From Rubrivivax sp. (GTDB lineage Bacteria > Pseudomonadota > Gammaproteobacteria > Burkholderiales > Burkholderiaceae_C): a stretch of DNA of 64,000 bases. Within the stretch, counting starts at the first letter, position 1. Each line of letters starts with the position of its first letter. This document shows positions 8,196-18,569 of this stretch, piece after piece. The stretch spans positions 1 through 64,000 of the forward strand of contig JAHBZS010000018.1 in NCBI GenBank assembly GCA_019635285.1, given 5' to 3'. The notes below the pieces were generated by a model. The model had not been told where the DNA came from. It saw only the letters and a list, made by a program, of their open reading frames with translations, and ran no database searches. Made by a program: the position numbers and the translations under genes.

Positions 8196-9779
8196 ATGCT
8201 GATTCGTTGGCTGGTCATGCTGTGGGCTGCGCTGGTGCTGGTGGCACCGGCGCAGGCCCTGACCCAGGCCCAGGCGCGTGCGCTGGCCACCGGGGATAGC
8301 GCGTCGCGCGTCGCGACGCTGAACGAACTGGTCGCCGGCGGCGTGCCCGACGCGCAGGCCGCGGCGCTGATCCAGGCGCTGGCCGACGATGCGGTGAAGT
8401 TCACCGACAGCGCGGTCTACATCGTGCGCGACGGCAAGGGCATCGACCCGGTGACCGGCGCCGAAGCCAAGGTGCCCGAGTCGGCCGAGGACGTGATCAA
8501 CAACAACCAGATGCGCACCGAGCTCGACGCGGCGCTGGCGCTGGCCCAGCTGCAGTCGGCGGATGCCAGGCAGCGGCTGGCGGCGGTGAAGACACTGGCC
8601 TCCGAGCCCGACGAGGCCAAGCTGCCGTTGGTGGAGAAGGCCTTCGCCGCCGAGCAGGACGCGGCCGTGAAGGACGCGCTCGGCAACCTGCGCTTCGCGC
8701 TGCGCTTAAGCAGCCCGGACCGCGCCAAGCGGCTGGAGGCGGCCGCGGCGCTGGGCAGCGTCGGCACGCCGGCCACCAAGCTGCTGCTCAACGAACGCCT
8801 GCAGGCCGAGAGCGACGCCGACGTCAAGTCGGCGCTGCGTGCGGCGCTGGAGCGGATCGACGCGCGCCTGGTGTGGGGCGAGCGCCTGGGCGTCATCTTC
8901 ACCGGCATCAGCCTGGGCTCGATCCTGCTGCTGGTGGCGCTGGGCCTGGCCATCACCTACGGGCTGATGGGCGTCATCAACATGGCGCACGGCGAGCTGA
9001 TGATGATCGGCGCCTACGCCACCTACGTGGTGCAGAACCTCTTCCGCAACTACCTGCCCGGCGCCTTCGACGGGTACGTGATCGCGGCCATCCCGGTGTC
9101 CTTCCTGGCCGCGGCGGCGGTGGGTGCGGTGCTGGAGCGCGGCGTCATCCGCTGGCTCTACGGCCGGCCGCTGGAGACGCTGCTGGCCACCTGGGGCATC
9201 AGCCTGATCCTGATGCAGGCGGTGCGCAACCTGTTCGGCGCGCAGAACGTGCCGGTCGAGAACCCAGCCTGGCTGTCCGGCGGCGTGACGGTGCTGAGCA
9301 ACCTGACGCTGCCCTACAACCGCATCGCCATCATCGTCTTCGCCGCGCTGGTGCTGGCCGGCGTGTCGCTGATGATCGCGCGCACCCGGCTGGGCCTGTT
9401 CGTGCGCGGCGTGACGCAGAACCGCAAGATGGCCGCCTGCATGGGCGTGAACACCGCGCGCATCGACACCTACGCCTTCGCGCTGGGCTCGGGCATCGCC
9501 GGGCTGGCCGGCTGCGCGCTGTCGCAGGTGGGCAATGTCGGGCCGGACCTGGGGCAGAGCTACATCGTCGACTCGTTCATGGTGGTGGTGCTGGGCGGCG
9601 TCGGCCAGCTGGCCGGCACGGTCTACGCGGCGCTGGGCCTGGGCGTGCTGAACAAGCTGCTCGAAGGCTGGCAGGGCGCGGTGCTGGCCAAGATCATGGT
9701 GCTGGTGTTCATCGTCGTGTTCATCCAGAAGCGGCCGCAGGGCATCTTCGCGATGAAGGGCCGGAGTGCAGAGGCATGA
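8196..9779 (+). CDS. urtB: Urea ABC transporter, permease UrtB
   Basis: 527-residue inner-membrane permease of the LivH type with the long periplasmic N-terminal extension characteristic of UrtB: a signal sequence (residues 1-22), then about 200 residues of Ala-rich helical repeats, then the permease core from about residue 230 (ISLGSILLLVALGLAITYGLMG, GVINMAHGELMMIGAY). The gene ends in ATGA shared with urtC. The start at 8196 was chosen because it gives the signal peptide. Confidence 0.95.
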   Translation: MLIRWLVMLWAALVLVAPAQALTQAQARALATGDSASRVATLNELVAGGVPDAQAAALIQALADDAVKFTDSAVYIVRDGKGIDPVTGAEAKVPESAEDVINNNQMRTELDAALALAQLQSADARQRLAAVKTLASEPDEAKLPLVEKAFAAEQDAAVKDALGNLRFALRLSSPDRAKRLEAAAALGSVGTPATKLLLNERLQAESDADVKSALRAALERIDARLVWGERLGVIFTGISLGSILLLVALGLAITYGLMGVINMAHGELMMIGAYATYVVQNLFRNYLPGAFDGYVIAAIPVSFLAAAAVGAVLERGVIRWLYGRPLETLLATWGISLILMQAVRNLFGAQNVPVENPAWLSGGVTVLSNLTLPYNRIAIIVFAALVLAGVSLMIARTRLGLFVRGVTQNRKMAACMGVNTARIDTYAFALGSGIAGLAGCALSQVGNVGPDLGQSYIVDSFMVVVLGGVGQLAGTVYAALGLGVLNKLLEGWQGAVLAKIMVLVFIVVFIQKRPQGIFAMKGRSAEA

Positions 9780-10902
9780 GCGCCGTCCTGCCTGCACCAC
9801 TGGCGGTGGCCCTGCCGCGACGCGGCTTCCTCAGCGCGAAGAGCTGGAGCGCGGTGGCCGCGGCCATCGTCGTCGTCGCCGTGCTGGTGCCGCTGCTCAA
9901 CCTGGCGGTGCCGGCCGGCAGCGTGTTCCACCTGTCCGACTATGCGGTGCAGCTGGTCGGCAAGATCATGTGCTACGCCATCTGCGCGCTGGCCATGGAC
10001 CTGATCTGGGGCTACACCGGCATCCTCAGCCTGGGCCACGGCCTGTTCTTCGCACTGGGCGGCTACATGATGGGCATGTACCTGATGCGCCAGATCGGCA
10101 GCGACGGCCAGTACCGCATGCCCATGCCGGACTTCATGGTGTTCCTCAACTGGAAGCAGTTCCCGTGGCACTGGGCGGTGTCGGATTCGTTCATCGCGCA
10201 GATGCTGCTGGTGCTGCTGGTGCCGGGGCTGCTGGCCTTCGTCTTCGGCTACTTCGCCTTCCGCTCGCGCATCAAGGGCGTGTACTTCTCGATCATCACG
10301 CAGGCGCTCACCTATGCGGCGATGCTGCTGTTCTTCCGCAACGAAACCGGCTTCGGCGGCAACAACGGCTTCACCGACTTCAAGCGCATCCTGGGCATGC
10401 CCATTGCCACCCCCGGCATGCGCATGACGCTGTTCGTCATCACCGGCCTGACCTTGATCGGCTGCTTCGTCTTCGCGCGCTGGCTGGTGCACACCAAGTA
10501 CGGCCGGGTGCTGCAGGCCATCCGCGACGCCGAAAGCCGCGTCATGTTCACCGGCTACAACCCGGTGGCCTACAAGCTGAGCATCTGGACGCTGTCGGCC
10601 GTGATGTGCGGCATTGCCGGCGCGCTGTACGTGCCGCAGGTGGGCATCATCAACCCGAGCGAGATGTCGCCGGCGGCCGGCATCGAGATGGCCATCTGGA
10701 CGGCCGTGGGCGGCCGCGGCACGCTCATCGGCCCGATCGTCGGCGCCTTCTTCGTCAACGGCGCGAAGAGCTGGTTTACGCAGGCCTTCCCTGAGATCTG
10801 GCTGTACTTCCTGGGCGCGCTGTTCATCGCGGTGACGCTGTTCCTGCCGCAAGGCATCATCGGCCTCGTGCGCAAGCTGCGCGGCCCCAAGGGCGAAGAG
10901 TC

Positions 10903-10906
<4 letters not shown>
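9776..10906 (+). CDS. urtC: Urea ABC transporter, permease UrtC
   Basis: 376-residue LivM-type permease, second membrane subunit of the urea importer. About 9-10 hydrophobic helices are visible, with the family motifs LGHGLFFALGGYMMGMYL and GRGTLIGPIVGAFFVNGAKSW. The ATG overlaps the urtB stop by 4 bases (ATGA) and its own end overlaps urtD by 4 bases. Confidence 0.95.
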
Positions 10907-11790
<884 letters not shown>

Positions 11791-11791
11791 G

Positions 11792-12499
11792 ATGCTGAAG
11801 ACCGAGGGCGTCAACCAGTACTACGGCGGCTCGCACATCCTGCGCAACGTCGGCTTCGAGGCCAGGCAGGGCGAGGTGACGGTGATCCTGGGCCGCAACG
11901 GCGTGGGCAAGACCACCTTGCTGAAGAGCCTGATGGGCGTGATCCCCATCCGCACCGGCAGCATCGCCTTCGACGGCCGGCCGCTGAACAAGCTCACCAG
12001 CTACGAGCGTGTGCGTCTGGGCATGGGCTACGTGCCGCAGGGCCGCGAGATCTTCAGCCGCCTGACGGTGGAGGAGAACCTGCGCATGGGCCTGGCCTAC
12101 AAGAGCGGCAGCACACCCATCCCGGCCGAGTTGTTCGAGCTGTTCCCCATCCTCAAGCAGTTCCTCAACCGGCGCGGCGGCGACCTGTCGGGCGGGCAAC
12201 AGCAGCAGCTGGCCATCGCGCGGGCGCTGGCCGCGGGGCCGAAGCTGTTGATCCTGGACGAGCCCACCGAAGGCATCCAGCCGAGCATCATCAAGGACAT
12301 CGGCCGCGTCATCCGCATGCTGGCTCGCCAAGGCATGCGCGGCGGCCAGCCGATGGCCATCGTGCTGGTGGAGCAGTACTACGACTTCGCCGAGGAACTG
12401 GCCGACCAGTACCTTGTGATGGAGCGCGGCGAGGTGGTCATGCGCGGCCGCGGCAAGGACATGGTCGCCGACGGCGTGCGCCAGCGCATGGCGATCTGA
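11792..12499 (+). CDS. urtE: Urea ABC transporter, ATPase UrtE
   Basis: 235-residue ABC ATPase of the LivF type. Walker A LGRNGVGKTT, signature LSGGQQQQLAIARAL and Walker B LLILDEPTEGIQPSI are present. It starts one base after the urtD stop and closes the operon. Urea imported here would be the substrate of urease, whose accessory genes flank the operon. Confidence 0.95.
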   Translation: MLKTEGVNQYYGGSHILRNVGFEARQGEVTVILGRNGVGKTTLLKSLMGVIPIRTGSIAFDGRPLNKLTSYERVRLGMGYVPQGREIFSRLTVEENLRMGLAYKSGSTPIPAELFELFPILKQFLNRRGGDLSGGQQQQLAIARALAAGPKLLILDEPTEGIQPSIIKDIGRVIRMLARQGMRGGQPMAIVLVEQYYDFAEELADQYLVMERGEVVMRGRGKDMVADGVRQRMAI

Positions 12500-12892
12500 A
12501 GCAAGGCCCGGCGCGCGCCTGCGCAGACGGTGCGGCAGCTTGCGCCGGCCGCTGGCGGCGGCGAGCGGCATCCCGCGGTCTCAGGGGCCCGGGTGCGCCG
12601 CCACCGTGAGGTGACCGAGAGGGCGGTCGCGACGCGCTGCGGGGCCCCAGAACGTCCGGGGCCTCCGTCCGAGCGCGCCGACGCCTTGGCGCCGGCAACG
12701 GCGTATTGGCGCCCGGCTCGCGCTCCACCGGTTGCTCACGTGCAGGCGCCTGGCGACGCGGCCCTGCCCCGAACCAGTGAGGCGCGACTTCCGCGCCCCG
12801 CGCCGCCGAGTGCCCCCCGCGCCCCAGCCGCTGGTGGGATGAGCCTGCTGCCGACCTGGGGATGCAGCGTGATGCGGTTTTGCGCTACAATA
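12500..12892. other. Intergenic stretch between urtE and marR
   Basis: About 390 GC-rich bases with no credible gene and no clear terminator hairpin with a U-run. Overlapping frames exist on both strands but show only Arg/Pro/Ala-rich translations. The last bases carry the marR promoter. Confidence 0.4.
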
Positions 12893-12912
12893 TTAGTTAG
12901 CTTGCTATCTAA
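12886..12912 (+). promoter_or_regulatory. marR promoter and MarR-type operator
   Basis: In an AT-rich patch, a -10-like TACAAT (12886-12891) abuts an imperfect 20-bp palindrome TTAGTTAG-CTTG-CTATCTAA (12893-12912, one mismatch per arm pair). Position over the expected transcription start, 15 bases before the marR ATG, fits an autorepressing MarR operator. The binding is inferred. Confidence 0.55.
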
Positions 12913-12927
12913 ATATTGCTGTCTGAA

Positions 12928-13443
12928 ATGCCTGCCTCTAGAGCTGATCGCCGCCGCCGCGAGGCCGCCTATGTCGCGCTGGGAACCGCCCTCGGCCCGC
13001 TGGAGCGGGCCTACCGGGCGGCGGCCAACCGGGCGGTGGCCCATGTGGGGCTGTCACAGGCGCTGGCCTGGCCGCTGGTGAGCATCGGGCGCCTGGGCGA
13101 CGGCTTGCGGCAAGGCGTGCTGGCCGAGCAGCTGGGCATCGAAGGCCCTTCGCTGGCGCGCTCCATCGACCAGCTGGTGCAGGGAGGCTTCGTCGACCGC
13201 CGCGAAGACCCGGACGATCGCCGTGCCAAGACCCTCCATCTGGCGCCGTCGGGCGCCCAGGCTTGCGAGCACATCGAGGCCGCGCTGGCCGAGATGCGCG
13301 AGCTCCTCTATCACGGCATCCCGGACGAGGATCTGCTGGCCTGCCTGCGCGTGTTCGGCGTGCTGAGAGAGCGCCTGGGTTGCCCGGCGCCCGATCATCC
13401 GCGGGCCAGACCCAAGCCGACGAAGAAGGTGCGTGTGCCGTGA
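12928..13443 (+). CDS. MarR-family transcriptional regulator
   Basis: 171-residue winged-helix protein of the MarR family. The DNA-binding segment reads GVLAEQLGIEGPSLARSIDQLVQGG followed by the wing DRREDPDDRRAKTLHL, the classic MarR DxRxxxL pattern. It heads an efflux operon whose start GTG overlaps its stop (GTGA), so it probably represses this operon and responds to an aromatic effector. TTG at 12916 in the same frame is an alternative start. Confidence 0.9.
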   Translation: MPASRADRRRREAAYVALGTALGPLERAYRAAANRAVAHVGLSQALAWPLVSIGRLGDGLRQGVLAEQLGIEGPSLARSIDQLVQGGFVDRREDPDDRRAKTLHLAPSGAQACEHIEAALAEMRELLYHGIPDEDLLACLRVFGVLRERLGCPAPDHPRARPKPTKKVRVP

Positions 13444-15539
13444 ACGCCGCCGGTCTGTTTCGCTTCAGCCGCGCCGAGCTGGTCTTTTCCCTCAAGTGCT
13501 TCGTCGCGGCGATGCTGGCCATGTACATCGCCAGCCGCCTGGGCCTGCCCCGGCCCTTCTGGGCCTTGATGACCACCTACGTCGTTGCCAACCCCCTGGC
13601 CGGCGCGGTGCGCTCCAAAGCGCTGTTTCGCCTGCTCGGCACCATTGTCGGCTGCACGGCGGCGCTGATGCTGGTGCCGGCGCTGTCGAACGCGCCCGAG
13701 TTGCTGACCCTGGCGCTGGCCTTGTGGTCGGGCGTGTGCCTGTTCTTCTCGCTGCAGGATCGCACGCCCCGGTCCTACGTCTTCATGCTGGCGGGCTACA
13801 CGGCGGCGTTGATCGGCTTTCCGGCGGTGAGTGCACCGCAGACCCTGTTCGACACGGCGGTCGCCCGCGTGGGGGAGATCGGCCTGGGCATCGTGGTCGC
13901 CACGGCGGTGCACAGCCTCGTGCTGCCGACCGGCATGGGCGCCACCGTGCTGGGCCTGCTGGACCGCGGTCTTCGCGATGCCCGGCAGTGGCTGCTCGAC
14001 CTGATGCAGCCTGCGCAGCGCGAACCGGGCGCTGCCTTGGGGGCCGACCGCGCGCGGGTGGCCACCGACATCACGCAGCTCAGGCTGCTGTCGACGCACA
14101 TCCCCTTCGACACCACGCATCTGCGATGGACCGCGGGTGCGGTCCGTGCGGTGCAGGACCGCGTGGCCTCGCTGACGCCGGCGTTGTCGGCGGTGGAGGA
14201 TCGCCTTCAGGCGCTGCAGCAGGCCGAAGGCGAATTGGCGCCCGATGTGAGCGCCGTGCTGGCCCGGGTGGCGCAGTGGTTGCAGGCGCTGGACGCGCCT
14301 GGCGGCACCGCTGACGCGGCTCGGCACGAGGCCGATGCATTGGCTCTGCACCAGGCGATTCGCGAGTTCGGCGAGGCCGGCCAGGCGCGGCCGAGCTGGC
14401 CGCGCGCCTTGCGCCTCTCGCTCGCCGCAGGGCTGGACGAGCTGGTCGACGGCTGGCGGGCCTGCGTGGTCCTGCGGCGCGAGGTCGACGAGGGGCTGAG
14501 GGGCGTCGCTCCGCCCTCGCGCCGCGTGCGCATCGTCGGCAACCGGGTGCTGCATCGCGACGTGGGCATGGCCTTGTTGTCCAGCCTGGCCGCCGTGGTG
14601 GCGATCTGCCTGTGCTCCGCCTTCTGGATCCTGACGGGTTGGCCCAGCGGCTCGGCGGCCGTGATGATGGCGGCGGTCTTCTGCAGCTTCTTCGCGACCC
14701 TGGACGACCCGGTGCTCGGCATCCATGCGTTCCTGAAGTACACCTTGTGGTCGGTGCCGCTGGCCGCTCTGTACCTGCTGGTGCTGCTGCCCACCGTGCA
14801 CGACTTCGGCATGCTGGTGGCGGTGTGCGCGCCGCTGTTTCTGCTGCTGGGCTGCTTCGTGGCGCGGCCGACGACGATGGGCATCGCCATGCCGATCGTC
14901 TTCGGCGTGGCCGGCGCGCTGGCCTTGCACGACACGGCGAATGCGGATCTGGTGACGTTCACCAATTCGATGATCGCGCAGGTCTTCGGCATGGTGGTGG
15001 CGGGGCGCACGACCAAGCTCATTCGCAGCGTCGGCGTGGACTGGAGCGCCCGGCGCATCCAGCGCGCCAACTGGCGCGAACTGGCGGACATGGCCGCGAC
15101 GCCGCGCAGGCAAGTCAAGGCCGACGCCTATGCGGTGCGCATGCTCGACCGCATCAGCCTGCTGGCGCCCCGCATGGCGGCAGCGGGCGGTGCGATCGAC
15201 GGCGTCTCCGCCGACGCCATGCGCGATCTGCGCCTGGGGATGGACGTCGTCGCGATGCAGCGCGCTCGCGGCGATCTCCCCCCGGGCCTGGGCGCGCGCC
15301 TGATGCACGAGCTGGAGCACTTGTTCCGCGAGCGCACGGCGTCGAAGGCGTCGGCCAATCCGGCGTCCTTGCTCAAGCGCATCGACGAGGCTTTGCAGGC
15401 CGCGCTGGACGTGCCCGGCGATGCCTCGCGCAAGGGCCGTTCGGCCATCAGCGCGCTGGCCGGCCTGCGCCGCAATCTCTATCCCGACGCGCCGCCGGTC
15501 CGGCCCGTGGCTGCGTTGGCCGAAGGAGCTGTGTCGTGA
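13440..15539 (+). CDS. FUSC/AaeB-family inner-membrane efflux protein
   Basis: 699-residue fusaric-acid-resistance/AaeB-type permease. Two sets of membrane helices are visible (about residues 10-160 and 375-520), each followed by a cytosolic helical domain, the doubled layout of the family. It begins with GTG as MNAAGLFRFSRAELVFSLKC. The family exports aromatic carboxylic acids such as p-hydroxybenzoate together with an HlyD-type adaptor, which follows two genes later. Substrate is inferred from family only. Confidence 0.9.
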   Translation: MNAAGLFRFSRAELVFSLKCFVAAMLAMYIASRLGLPRPFWALMTTYVVANPLAGAVRSKALFRLLGTIVGCTAALMLVPALSNAPELLTLALALWSGVCLFFSLQDRTPRSYVFMLAGYTAALIGFPAVSAPQTLFDTAVARVGEIGLGIVVATAVHSLVLPTGMGATVLGLLDRGLRDARQWLLDLMQPAQREPGAALGADRARVATDITQLRLLSTHIPFDTTHLRWTAGAVRAVQDRVASLTPALSAVEDRLQALQQAEGELAPDVSAVLARVAQWLQALDAPGGTADAARHEADALALHQAIREFGEAGQARPSWPRALRLSLAAGLDELVDGWRACVVLRREVDEGLRGVAPPSRRVRIVGNRVLHRDVGMALLSSLAAVVAICLCSAFWILTGWPSGSAAVMMAAVFCSFFATLDDPVLGIHAFLKYTLWSVPLAALYLLVLLPTVHDFGMLVAVCAPLFLLLGCFVARPTTMGIAMPIVFGVAGALALHDTANADLVTFTNSMIAQVFGMVVAGRTTKLIRSVGVDWSARRIQRANWRELADMAATPRRQVKADAYAVRMLDRISLLAPRMAAAGGAIDGVSADAMRDLRLGMDVVAMQRARGDLPPGLGARLMHELEHLFRERTASKASANPASLLKRIDEALQAALDVPGDASRKGRSAISALAGLRRNLYPDAPPVRPVAALAEGAVS

Positions 15540-15733
15540 TCGGCGAAGCCAGTCTGTTGGGTCTGTATGTGCCCTGGGTGATGGTGCTGGCGCTGTGTGC
15601 CTTGCCCGTCACCTGGCTCCTGCGCCGCCTGCTCGCCGTCACCGGCCTGTACCGCTGGGTCTGGCGCCCCGCACTTTTCGACATGGCGCTGTACCTGCTG
15701 GTGCTCTTCGCAATCAGCCGCGCCACTTCATGA
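15536..15733 (+). CDS. DUF1656 small membrane protein (AaeX-like)
   Basis: 65-residue protein with two hydrophobic helices (SLLGLYVPWVMVLALCALPV and PALFDMALYLLVLFAI). The GTG start overlaps the FUSC stop as GTGA. DUF1656/AaeX proteins occur almost always between FUSC and HlyD genes and are probably a small subunit of the efflux complex. Confidence 0.88.
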   Translation: MIGEASLLGLYVPWVMVLALCALPVTWLLRRLLAVTGLYRWVWRPALFDMALYLLVLFAISRATS

Positions 15734-15749
15734 ACGTACCGAGCCTGCC

Positions 15750-16694
15750 ATGCATATCCGCACTCTTCTCGACAAGCGCTGGCTGCAGCGCCTGATGCCC
15801 ATGGTCATCACCGGCGTGCTCGCGGCGGCCGCGGTCTGGGCCGGGTTCCGCCTGTGGGACCACTACGAGCTGGCGCCGTGGACGCGCGACGGGCGCGTGC
15901 GCGCCAACATCGTGCAGATCGCCCCCGACGTGTCGGGGCTCGTCACGGCGGTGCCCATCCACGACAACCAGGCCGTCAAGGCCGGCGCGCTGCTCTTCGA
16001 GGTGAACCCGGCACGCTACCGGCTGGCGCTGCGTCAGGCGCAGGTGTCGCTGGCCGCGCAGCGCACCGCGCTCGCCCAGGCCCAGCGTGAAGACACCCGC
16101 AACAGCGGACTGGGCTCGCTGGTCTCCCAAGAGGCGCAGGAACAGGCGCACACGCGTGTCGAGCAGGCGCAGGCCGCCGTGGCCCAGGCCGAGGTCGCCG
16201 TCGATGCCGCGCAGCTCAACCTGACGCGCGCCTCGGTGCGTGCGCCCGCCGACGGGCAGGTGACCAACCTGGACATGCGGCAGGGCAGCTACGCCGCGTC
16301 GGGGCGCGCGGTGCTGGCGCTGGTCGATGCCAGTTCCTTCTATGTGGAGGGCTACTTCGAAGAGACCAAGCTGGCGCGCATCCACGTCGGCGACCGCGTG
16401 CGCGTGACGCCGATGGGCGGGGCCGGCGGGGCGCTGGGCGGCACCGTCGAGAGCGTCGCCGCCGGCATCGCCGACCACGACCGTTCGACCAGCGCCAACC
16501 TGCTGCCGAGCGTGAACCCGACCTTCAACTGGGTGCGCCTGCCCCAGCGCATTCCGGTGCGCGTCAAACTCGATCCGCTGCCTGAAGAGACGCAGCTCGT
16601 CGCGGGGCAGACCGTGACGGTGCAGGTGATCGAGCAGGCAGCGAATACCCAGGCCGCCGCGGCAGCGCCGACGCCGCCTGAGAGCAAGGGGTGA
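15750..16694 (+). CDS. HlyD/EmrA-family periplasmic adaptor (AaeA-like)
   Basis: 314-residue membrane-fusion protein. An N-terminal membrane anchor (about 15-35) is followed by DGRVRANIVQIAPDVSGLVT, the start of the biotinyl-lipoyl-like domain, an alpha-helical hairpin (about 100-160, rich in Ala/Gln), the second lipoyl half (RAPADGQVTNL) and a beta-barrel domain ending QLVAGQTVTVQVIE. It bridges the FUSC pump and the outer-membrane factor encoded next. Confidence 0.92.
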   Translation: MHIRTLLDKRWLQRLMPMVITGVLAAAAVWAGFRLWDHYELAPWTRDGRVRANIVQIAPDVSGLVTAVPIHDNQAVKAGALLFEVNPARYRLALRQAQVSLAAQRTALAQAQREDTRNSGLGSLVSQEAQEQAHTRVEQAQAAVAQAEVAVDAAQLNLTRASVRAPADGQVTNLDMRQGSYAASGRAVLALVDASSFYVEGYFEETKLARIHVGDRVRVTPMGGAGGALGGTVESVAAGIADHDRSTSANLLPSVNPTFNWVRLPQRIPVRVKLDPLPEETQLVAGQTVTVQVIEQAANTQAAAAAPTPPESKG

Positions 16695-18202
16695 GCGCCA
16701 TGCCAGTTCACCGCGTCCCCGTTCGCTTCGTCCCCATGCGCCTCGTCCCGGCGCGCCGCCTCCTGCGCCTGGGCGCGATCGCCGCCGCGACGGCGGTGTC
16801 GGCCGCGTGCACCACGGTGGGCCCGGACTATCGAGTGCCAGAAGGCGCCGTGGTCTCGCAGCCCGCGGCCGTGGCGCCGTTCGAAGGTGCACAAGCCTCG
16901 CGCACGTCGCCCGATGCGCCGCACGCGCATCCGTATTCGCAGGCCCCGCTGCCGGCGCACTGGTGGCGGCTGTACCAGGACCCGCTGCTCGACCAATTGG
17001 TGGGGCAGGCGCTGGCACGCAACGCCGACCTGCGCCAGGCCGCGGCCAACCTGCAGCGTGTGCAGGCGTTGGAGGACGAAGTCGACGGCGCCAGCCAGCC
17101 GGTGATCGGCGTGAACGGCGGGCCTTCGTATGGACACGCCTCGGGGCTGTCGCAGTTGCAGCCGGGCCGCCAGCCGCGCAGCGACACGCACTACGGCACG
17201 GGCCTGTCGGTGTCGTATCAGGTGGACCTGTTCGGCCAGCTACGCCGCGCCAGCGAGGCCGCGCATGCGGGCACGCAGGCCGCATCGGCCGCGCTGGATC
17301 TGGCGCGCGTCAGCGTGGCGGCCGGCACGGCGCGCGCCTATGCCGATGTTTGCTCGCTGGGCCTGCGCTTGCAAAGCGCGCGCAGGTCGGCCGAACTGCA
17401 GCAGGAAGCGGTGGCGATGACCCAGCGGCTCGAGCAGGCGGGACGCGCCAGTTCGATCGATGTCGCGCGTGCACAAAGCCAGGCGCAGACCTTGCTTGCC
17501 GCCCTGCCGCCGCTGCATGCGCAGCGCGAAGGCGCGGTGTACCGGCTCGCCGTGCTGACGGGCACGGCGCCGCAGGCCTTCCCGCGGGAGGTGACGGCGT
17601 GCGTCGCGCCGCCGCAAGTCGCCGGCCTGCTGCCGGTGGGCGATGGCGCGCGCATGCTGCGCCGCCGCCCCGACGTGCGTCAGGCCGAGCGTGAGTTGGC
17701 GGCATCCACGGCGCGCATCGGCGTGGCCGTGGCCGATCGCTACCCGAAGGTGACGCTGGGGCTGTCCGCGTCGTCGGCGGGCCTGCTCAGCGGTTTCGGC
17801 CGCGGCGACACCGTCGCCTGGAGCCTGGGCCCGCTGATCTCCTGGACGCTGCCCAATACCGGCATCGCGGATGCCCGCGTCTCGCAGGCCGAGGCCAGCA
17901 CCCGCATGGCCGCCGCCAAGTTCGACGGCACGGTGTTGACGGCCTTGCGCGAGACCGAAACGGCCCTCAGCGCCTACGCTCACGAACTCGATCGCCATGC
18001 GGCGCTGCAGGCGTCGCGCGACGAAGCCTCGGGGGTCGCGGAGCAGGCCCGGCAGCTGTACCAGGGCGGCAAGGTCGGCTACCTCGACGCGCTCGACGCC
18101 GAACGCTCGCTGGCCAGCAGCGAGGCCGCGCTCGCCGCGTCGGACGCCGAGCTGGTGGGCGACCAGGTGAGCTTGTTCCTCGCGCTGGGCGGCGGGTGGT
18201 AG
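16691..18202 (+). CDS. NodT/OprM-family outer-membrane efflux lipoprotein
   Basis: About 500-residue outer-membrane factor. The N-terminus carries a signal with lipobox VSAAC (Cys near residue 40), then TTVGPDYRVPE, typical of NodT/OprM proteins. Two OEP repeats with long amphipathic helices follow (LVGQALARNADLRQAAANLQ and RRPDVRQAERELAASTARIG). The GTG at 16691 overlaps the HlyD stop; ATG at 16700 is equally possible. It completes a marR-FUSC-DUF1656-HlyD-OMF tripartite pump operon. Confidence 0.92.
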   Translation: MSAMPVHRVPVRFVPMRLVPARRLLRLGAIAAATAVSAACTTVGPDYRVPEGAVVSQPAAVAPFEGAQASRTSPDAPHAHPYSQAPLPAHWWRLYQDPLLDQLVGQALARNADLRQAAANLQRVQALEDEVDGASQPVIGVNGGPSYGHASGLSQLQPGRQPRSDTHYGTGLSVSYQVDLFGQLRRASEAAHAGTQAASAALDLARVSVAAGTARAYADVCSLGLRLQSARRSAELQQEAVAMTQRLEQAGRASSIDVARAQSQAQTLLAALPPLHAQREGAVYRLAVLTGTAPQAFPREVTACVAPPQVAGLLPVGDGARMLRRRPDVRQAERELAASTARIGVAVADRYPKVTLGLSASSAGLLSGFGRGDTVAWSLGPLISWTLPNTGIADARVSQAEASTRMAAAKFDGTVLTALRETETALSAYAHELDRHAALQASRDEASGVAEQARQLYQGGKVGYLDALDAERSLASSEAALAASDAELVGDQVSLFLALGGGW

Positions 18203-18569
18203 GGCAGGCCTTCGACATCGAGCACCTGGCACCGACGAAGCGGTTCTAAGCGCCTTGCGCTTGTCCCCTTTTTGGGTGAGCGGGTGGCGATCACGCCGCT
18301 GCACGCCCGCGCCGACGCCCTGCACCCGCACCTTCTGCCGATCGCGTCGAGACGCATCCCTTCGGCATTCCCATCGCGTTACCCCTGCTGCAGACGCAGC
18401 GCTTTGATCTGCGTGCGGCGCGTGTCTGGGCCCTGGCCGGCCGCAAAGCATGCATGCTGAACACAGCGTGACGGTGGCTCAAACGACCCCCATCGAGGTC
18501 GATCCCACAAGACACGATGCCTGAACAAAAAAAGGGTTTCGCGGCGACAAACCAACAAGGAGGCAGTGC
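18203..18569. other. Intergenic stretch between efflux operon and PQQ dehydrogenase
   Basis: 367 bases with no supported gene. It holds the terminator candidate at 18248-18273, and at its end a strong ribosome-binding site AAGGAGG (18557-18563) for the next gene. No clear promoter could be picked out. Confidence 0.4.
18248..18273 (+). terminator. Candidate intrinsic terminator of the efflux operon
   Basis: A perfect 6-bp hairpin AAGCGC-CTT-GCGCTT (18248-18262) is followed by GTCCCC and a run of five T. It lies 46 bases after the stop of the outer-membrane factor gene, where a terminator is expected. The T-run is displaced by six bases, so strength is uncertain. Confidence 0.45.
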
